Positions 46,112-49,949 of a DNA stretch of 49,949 nt are shown piece after piece. The stretch lies in assembly GCA_947460875.1 (NCBI GenBank), contig CANHGR010000016.1:1-49949 (forward strand). Reading direction: 5' to 3'. The notes beneath the pieces were generated by a model that searched no databases, was not told where the DNA came from, and saw only the letters and a program-made list of their open reading frames with translations. The translations under genes and the position numbers were made by a program. Each line of letters starts with the position of its first letter. The first letter of the stretch is position 1. Source of the DNA: Sphingobacteriaceae bacterium (GTDB lineage Bacteria > Bacteroidota > Bacteroidia > Sphingobacteriales > Sphingobacteriaceae).

Positions 46112-46401
46112 ATGATCGTTACTTCGCCAAATGAACGAAAAATGTGCTTTTCGTGTATTTGTTTTGTTTTAAGTTGCAATTAACTTAATGTTAAATGCAA
46201 GAAAACTTTACAACAAAATTAATGGAATATTAACTCAAAAATTTAATATTAACTATTTGAATATCAAATAGTTAATATTAATGTTAAAAAATAGTAGATT
46301 TTAGTTTTTTTAATAAAAAAAAAGTCGAATATTCGATGTATCAAAAGGTGCTCTCGAATTCTTGCACCATAGGCTGAAAATCAGATTATTAGAAAAAGCG
46401 G
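46112..46401 (+). other. AT-rich intergenic region upstream of dnaA, candidate origin or dnaA control region
   Basis: These 290 bases hold no gene. They are very AT-rich, with a long perfect inverted repeat at 46243-46281, a 12-bp palindrome TCGAATATTCGA at 46325-46336, repeats of TAATATTAA, and two copies of TTAATGTTAAA near 46188 and 46276. I looked for DnaA boxes (TTATCCACA and close variants) and found none convincing, so an origin role is only a possibility. dnaA control sequences are the alternative. Confidence 0.5.
46243..46281. repeat. 18-bp perfect inverted repeat upstream of dnaA
   Basis: TTAATATTAACTATTTGA (46243-46260) and TCAAATAGTTAATATTAA (46264-46281) are exact reverse complements separated by ATA. 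The arms are almost pure AT. No T tract or nearby upstream gene end suggests a terminator: the mutase stop is 131 bases away. A protein-binding site or cruciform-prone unwinding element fits better. Confidence 0.85.
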
Positions 46402-47829
46402 ATGGAAAAAACCAGTACCAGTGTGTGGAATAATTGTCTCCAGATCATAAAGGATAACATTCCTACTCAGAGCTTCAAAACATGGTTCGAGCCGATCAAA
46501 GCATTACGGTTGGAGGGCAATATTTTAACCATACAGGTGCCGAGTCTATTCTTTTACGAATGGCTTGAAGAACATTATGTGGGCCTGTTGCGCAAGACGG
46601 TCAAGAAGCAGTTAGGCGAGGATGGACGCCTCGAATATAATATAGTTGTAGAAAAATCTTCGAATAGCACACCATTTACAACTAATATGCCTTCAAACGG
46701 AAATGGAGCCGAAGGGAAGAATCAATCCATGCCGATGCCAGTATCCCTTAACAAGGATATCAAGAACCCATTTGTAATCCCGGGATTGAAGAAATTGCAG
46801 GTTGATCCACAGCTTAATGCCAATTATAGCTTTGAGACTTTTATTGAAGGGGATTGCAACCGCTTAGCTCGTTCTGCCGGATATGCCGTCGCAGGTAAGC
46901 CGGGTGGCACTTCATTTAATCCTTTGATGATTTATGGAGGTGTTGGTCTTGGAAAGACTCACTTAGCTCAAGCAATAGGTAATGAGGTTAAACGAACCTT
47001 ACCCGATAAACTTGTTTTATATGTTTCTTGCGAAAAATTTACGCAACAGTTTGTTGATGCTTTGAAAAACAACAATATCAATGATTTTGTGAACTTTTAT
47101 CAGGCAATGGATGTTCTGATCATGGATGATGTTCATAATTTCGCGGGTAAAGAAAAGACTCAAGATATTTTCTTCCATATTTTCAATCATTTGCATCAGG
47201 CGGGAAAGCAATTGATTATTACTTCGGACAAAGCTCCAAAAGACCTTTCAGGCTTGGAAGAGCGTCTGCTTAGTCGCTTTAAATGGGGACTATCAGCGGA
47301 TCTGCAGATTCCAGATCTTGAAACTAGGATGGCGATCCTTAACAAAAAGATGTATACAGATGGAATTGAATTGCCATCCGAAGTAATTGAATATGTTGCC
47401 CATAATATCGACAATAATGTGCGCGAACTTGAAGGCGCAATGATTTCTTTGTTGGCACAGTCTACTCTAAATAAAAAGGAAATCGACCTGAATTTGGCTA
47501 AATCCATGCTGAAGAATTTTATTAAAAATTCTTCGAAAGAAATATCAATGGAATACATCCAGAAACTCGTTTGCGAATATTTCGAAGTTCCTATTGAAAT
47601 GGTGAAATCAAAAACCCGAAAGCGCGAGATTGTTCAGGCAAGACAAATTTCGATGTACCTTTCTAAAAGCCATACAAAAACCTCGCTTAAATCTATCGGA
47701 GCCTTTTTTGGAGGACGCGATCATTCAACCGTTATCTACGCTTGCCAGACTGTAGAAGACCTTATTGATACCGATAAAAAATTCAAGGCATACGTAGCAG
47801 ATATTCAAAAGAAGCTTAAAATGAGCTAG
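46402..47829 (+). CDS. dnaA: Chromosomal replication initiator DnaA
   Basis: DnaA binds and opens the replication origin. The 475-residue protein shows domain I (VWNNCLQIIKDNIPTQSFKT), a short linker (about residues 90-125), and the AAA+ domain. The Walker A motif is GGVGLGKT (179-186) and Walker B ends in LIMDDVH (Asp242-Asp243). Domain IV has the DNA-binding signature GGRDHSTVIYACQTVEDL (Arg439 to Thr443 core). It stands alone with its own terminator. dnaN and other origin-linked genes are not next to it, as is common in Bacteroidetes. Confidence 0.97.
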   Translation: MEKTSTSVWNNCLQIIKDNIPTQSFKTWFEPIKALRLEGNILTIQVPSLFFYEWLEEHYVGLLRKTVKKQLGEDGRLEYNIVVEKSSNSTPFTTNMPSNGNGAEGKNQSMPMPVSLNKDIKNPFVIPGLKKLQVDPQLNANYSFETFIEGDCNRLARSAGYAVAGKPGGTSFNPLMIYGGVGLGKTHLAQAIGNEVKRTLPDKLVLYVSCEKFTQQFVDALKNNNINDFVNFYQAMDVLIMDDVHNFAGKEKTQDIFFHIFNHLHQAGKQLIITSDKAPKDLSGLEERLLSRFKWGLSADLQIPDLETRMAILNKKMYTDGIELPSEVIEYVAHNIDNNVRELEGAMISLLAQSTLNKKEIDLNLAKSMLKNFIKNSSKEISMEYIQKLVCEYFEVPIEMVKSKTRKREIVQARQISMYLSKSHTKTSLKSIGAFFGGRDHSTVIYACQTVEDLIDTDKKFKAYVADIQKKLKMS

Positions 47830-47848
47830 AAATACATTTCTCTACTAG

Positions 47849-47890
47849 AAAACCCCTTTCGGATACCACTTCGACAGGGGTTTTTGATTT
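47849..47890 (+). terminator. Intrinsic terminator after dnaA
   Basis: AAAACCCCT (47849-47857) pairs with AGGGGTTTT (47876-47884) around an 18-base loop, followed by further T residues (TTTTTGATTTT). It starts 20 bases after the dnaA stop. Confidence 0.82.
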
Positions 47891-47972
47891 TAGCGGGTTT
47901 CGTTTTTTGGTTGTACCTAAATTTTTATTTTTTTAGCAAAAAATTGCAACATAGCAATTCGCGTTGCGTCTA

Positions 47973-48827
47973 TTATATAGTAAGCTTAGAAATTTGGAAG
48001 ACGTTTATGTAGATCAACACTATACACTGGTTGTTGAGTACAAAGAAAGGCAGACGGGGCATATCTTGAACTTTACAGGCTTTATTCTAAGGCAATATAA
48101 CCCGTGGCTTCCGTATTCTAAATGACCAAGATAAAGCGGTAGATAACGTTGATGGTACTGAATCAAAACAGGGAAATTTGGTCAGTTTTGAGATCGCTTT
48201 TGACACTCTTAATCCCGGCAATTGGTGCCTGTCGGGACGCAAAATAAGAGAGTTAAGTTACGCAGTCTAACTGCCAGCTGGTAATTCTTTAGCAATAAAG
48301 AACAGTTATGGAAACATTGCGTTACCGGATTTCCGAGGTATTACGGATATAGAGGGGGCATCTAGCAATCCTACAACAGGCATTCTATCAAATGCGATTA
48401 AAAATATCTGAGTAAAATTTGGCTCAGTTATTATAAATTAGGCCTTGTTAATGCAGGTAAGCTCGAGGCTAGGCTATAAAGCTACTTACCTCTAAAGATT
48501 GAAAGAATTCCGGGCGATACAAACCTCACGCTGAAATACGCCGGAGAATTTAGAATCGGAAAAGTAGAGGCATCCGTCAAAAAAGTAAATATAGATTCAC
48601 AGTATTCGAGTATTTCTCTTGCTTTTGATCCTGCTTCAAATTTCTTCTTTGATGTAAGCGGGTCATACCTGTCTTTCAATTATAATAAAGACAGATTGAG
48701 TTTAAGTTCAAGCGAAACCTCAGATTAGTAGGCAAAAAATTACGTCGGTAGATATGGTAGATATGGAAAGTGATCCGATTCTCAGGTAACTATAAAGTCT
48801 ACTTGCAGTTCAGTAAAGTTCTTGTAG
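47973..48827 (+). pseudogene. Decayed DUF4097-like/adhesin-type beta-repeat protein gene
   Basis: About 855 bases without an intact frame, but coding sense can be followed through three frames. Segment A (to TGA 48123) reads VYVDQHYTLVVEYKERQ. Segment B (about 48091-48441) reads ILNDQDKAVDNVDGTESKQG, later GRKIRELSYAV, stop, LPAGNSLAIKNSYGNIALPD. Segment C (48447-48827) reads VNAGKLEARL, stop, SYLPLKIERIPGDTNLTLKY, later SQYSSISLAF and, after two stops, AKNYVGRYG. Stops include TAA 48268, TGA 48409, TAG 48439, TAA 48477, TAG 48726, TAG 48729 and TGA 48771. The pattern of YGNI/LKY/SQYSSI strands matches secreted beta-solenoid-like DUF4097 proteins of Sphingobacteria. The N-terminus and signal peptide are not recognisable. 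It directly abuts the NUDIX gene. Confidence 0.8.
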
Positions 48828-49379
48828 TCAATTAACTGAACCCAATTTTATCAATGCATAAAAAATTGCGCTGGCATGAAGTGCCTGCTGAAATTTATTT
48901 TCAAGGAGCATCTCTTTGAGGTGGTCCATACTTATTAGTTCAACCTCAATTTCCTCTCTACCGTCAAGATGTTGTTCTTGTACTTTTTTTCCACCGGTCG
49001 CTAAATAACACCACGTCTTATTATTTCCAGTCGATGGATTGGCATATAAATTAGCCATCAATTCAATTTTATCGAATTGATAGCCAGTTTCTTCAAGCAA
49101 TTCTCTTTCGATCGCCTGCGCTGGCGTCTCACCCGGATCAATACATCCCCCCGGAATCTCTGTAATAACTTCAGCCACGGCGTGCCGGTATTGCCTGATG
49201 ATAATAACCTTCGTGTCTTCCGTAATTGCAACCGCATTTACCCAGTCAGGGTATTCTAATACATAGTAATCCGGTATTTCTGTGCCGTTAGGCATCCGAC
49301 AGGTATCAACCCGCAGAGTAGCCCACTTTTCTTGAACTAAATATTTAGTTGAAAGACGTTTCCAGTTCAGCTTACTCAT
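48828..49379 (-). CDS. NUDIX hydrolase
   Basis: The 183-residue protein has a complete Nudix box at residues 78-100: GCIDPGETPAQAIERELLEE followed by TGY, fitting Gx5Ex7REUxEExGU. The N-terminal part and the conserved IRQYRHAVAEVITEIPGG resemble ADP-ribose pyrophosphatases (NudF type), so a nucleoside diphosphate sugar is the likely substrate (inference). Its ATG lies eight bases inside the end of the upstream gene, which suggests coupled translation. Its stop is directly beside the end of the decayed gene. Confidence 0.9.
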   Translation of the reverse strand: MSKLNWKRLSTKYLVQEKWATLRVDTCRMPNGTEIPDYYVLEYPDWVNAVAITEDTKVIIIRQYRHAVAEVITEIPGGCIDPGETPAQAIERELLEETGYQFDKIELMANLYANPSTGNNKTWCYLATGGKKVQEQHLDGREEIEVELISMDHLKEMLLENKFQQALHASAIFYALIKLGSVN

Positions 49380-49761
49380 ACTGCCGATTATTCAGAAATT
49401 TATCGATCATTTCCCGCTTGTTGAGATTATCGAAAGACTGAATATGATGATCTTCCTCAATTAGTTTAAATATCATGAGGACTTTATGTAGAATACTGTC
49501 CGTTTCCGGGATGTCTTCAAAAGGATGGGCAGCTTCAAATAAAAGTTGTCCCAGCAAATCTAGTTTCTCTGAAGAATAACTTTTGCTTTTTAAGATGGCC
49601 TCAAATTCTGCTGGAGACTTTTTAAAAAGGCTTTCAAAATTTAGACCAAAGTCCTCAGTCAAGGTTCTCTTGATCAGTTCTTCCGCCTCATCGTTTTTTA
49701 TTTCATTTTTTAAGCCAATAATTCGGGAAATAACCTTCGCAAGCTTCTGTATCTCAGCCAT
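49372..49761 (-). CDS. Small helical protein of unknown function
   Basis: The 129 residues are charged and mostly helical, without membrane segment, signal peptide or cysteine motif. I recognise no domain. A central stretch (LDLLGQLLFEAAHPFEDIPE) and the C-terminal half (ILHKVLMIFKLIEEDHHIQS) are the most regular parts. It overlaps the NUDIX gene by eight bases and follows the TPM-domain gene by 74 bases, so the three probably form one minus-strand operon. Its overlap and codon-like composition favour a real gene. Confidence 0.7.
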   Translation of the reverse strand: MAEIQKLAKVISRIIGLKNEIKNDEAEELIKRTLTEDFGLNFESLFKKSPAEFEAILKSKSYSSEKLDLLGQLLFEAAHPFEDIPETDSILHKVLMIFKLIEEDHHIQSFDNLNKREMIDKFLNNRQYE

Positions 49762-49835
49762 AAAATATCTCTTTTCAACATGGTTTTAAATCCGCCGAGG
49801 ATAGTTTTTGTGGCCTTTCGGAAAGATATTGTTGC

Positions 49836-49949
49836 CTACCAGCTTCCGCTAGCACCACCGCCGCCAAAGCCTCCACCTCCGAAGCCGCCGAAGCCGCCTC
49901 CACTGCCGCCACCAAATCCACCACCACCACCACCCCGATGACCACCACC
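49836..49949 (-). CDS. C-terminal glycine-rich tail of a TPM-domain (YgcG-type) membrane protein (partial)
   Basis: The minus strand from the window edge to the TAG at 49838-49836 encodes 37 residues, almost all glycine with F, S, H and R, ending FGGGGASGSW. This ending is characteristic of TPM-domain proteins (YgcG family), which have a signal peptide, a TPM domain, a membrane helix and a Gly-rich tail. The rest of the gene lies beyond the window, so the call depends on the tail alone. The repeated GGT/GGC/GGA codons explain the CCACC-like repeats seen on the plus strand. Confidence 0.7.
   Translation of the reverse strand, partial: GGGHRGGGGGGFGGGSGGGFGGFGGGGFGGGGASGSW

Noticed and set aside
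46112-46401. Definite oriC call upstream of dnaA
   Set aside because: I found no convincing DnaA-box cluster and cannot compute skew; kept only as a candidate.
47196-47558. 120-codon minus-strand frame inside dnaA
   Set aside because: It lies wholly opposite the conserved AAA+ and domain III sequence of dnaA and shows no protein-like features.
48482-48679. Open 65-codon frame on the minus strand in the dnaA-NUDIX gap
   Set aside because: It is antisense to the best-preserved part of the decayed beta-repeat gene; the plus-strand translation has clear family sense and this frame has none.
49850-49949. CCACC/CCGCC-rich repeat that looks like a microsatellite
   Set aside because: On the minus strand it is an unbroken glycine-rich coding tail ending in ASGSW and a stop, typical of TPM-domain proteins.
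1-49949. CRISPR array, prophage, insertion sequence or tRNA genes
   Set aside because: I saw no regular direct repeat array, transposase or integrase motif, terminal inverted repeat pair or cloverleaf sequence in any gap; almost all DNA is accounted for by housekeeping genes.

Overview
The window comes from a low-to-moderate GC member of the Bacteroidetes, most likely order Sphingobacteriales (Pedobacter/Mucilaginibacter-like). The evidence is an atpB with a long secreted N-terminus, atpBEFHAG without atpD/atpC, the gliding lipoprotein gene gldB, two DUF5686 outer-membrane proteins, a lamin-tail-domain surface protein, promoter boxes of the Bacteroidetes form TTG-N(17-23)-TAnnTTTG, and almost no Shine-Dalgarno sequences. 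This placement rests on family knowledge and not on a database search. Nearly all of the DNA is single-copy chromosomal housekeeping sequence. No tRNA, rRNA, CRISPR, insertion sequence or phage gene was seen.

Layout. 1-5628: the end of a small membrane protein gene, the F0F1 ATP synthase operon B-E-F-H-A-G, and a 71-residue membrane protein. 5631-12627: gldB, nadE, a minus-strand rsmI/PH-SHOCT/lnt operon, and serS. 12836-15671: xylB-xylA, xylose catabolism to xylulose 5-phosphate, closed by a strong terminator. 15732-17773 (minus): pheS followed by a lipoprotein with a degenerate Rieske-like pattern and a TetR regulator. 17937-22911: two tandem DUF5686 proteins. 22991-27657: trhO, a DUF486 gene inactivated by three in-frame stops, an SGNH hydrolase, a protein with a repeated YxPxF motif, yebC and an exported RraA-like protein. 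27744-31973: a 1409-residue lamin-tail protein. 32058-37789: asd, a PBP4-type carboxypeptidase, ispH, hemH and waaA. 37855-42239: a tightly overlapping nucleotide-sugar operon (ugd, UDP-xylose synthase, galE, rfbB). 42258-46111: a MacB/FtsX-type permease, an A-type Fe-S carrier, a small membrane protein and a methylmalonyl-CoA mutase catalytic subunit. 46112-47890: an AT-rich palindromic region, dnaA and its terminator. 47973-48827: a heavily decayed adhesin-like gene that I could rebuild across three reading-frame segments. 48828-49949 (minus): a NUDIX hydrolase, a small unknown protein and the glycine-rich tail of a TPM-domain protein.

Functional themes are energy conservation, envelope building (Lnt, WaaA, PBP4, nucleotide sugars, DUF5686, lamin-tail protein) and core information processing (SerS, PheS, RsmI, TrhO, YebC, DnaA). 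I found no convincing new multi-gene system. The features most worth a second look are the 18-bp inverted repeat upstream of dnaA, the perfect hairpin between atpE and atpF, the two pseudogenes, the lipoprotein that keeps Rieske cysteines but not histidines, the evenly spaced YxPxF repeat protein, and an exported RraA-like protein whose expected catalytic Asp is Ala.
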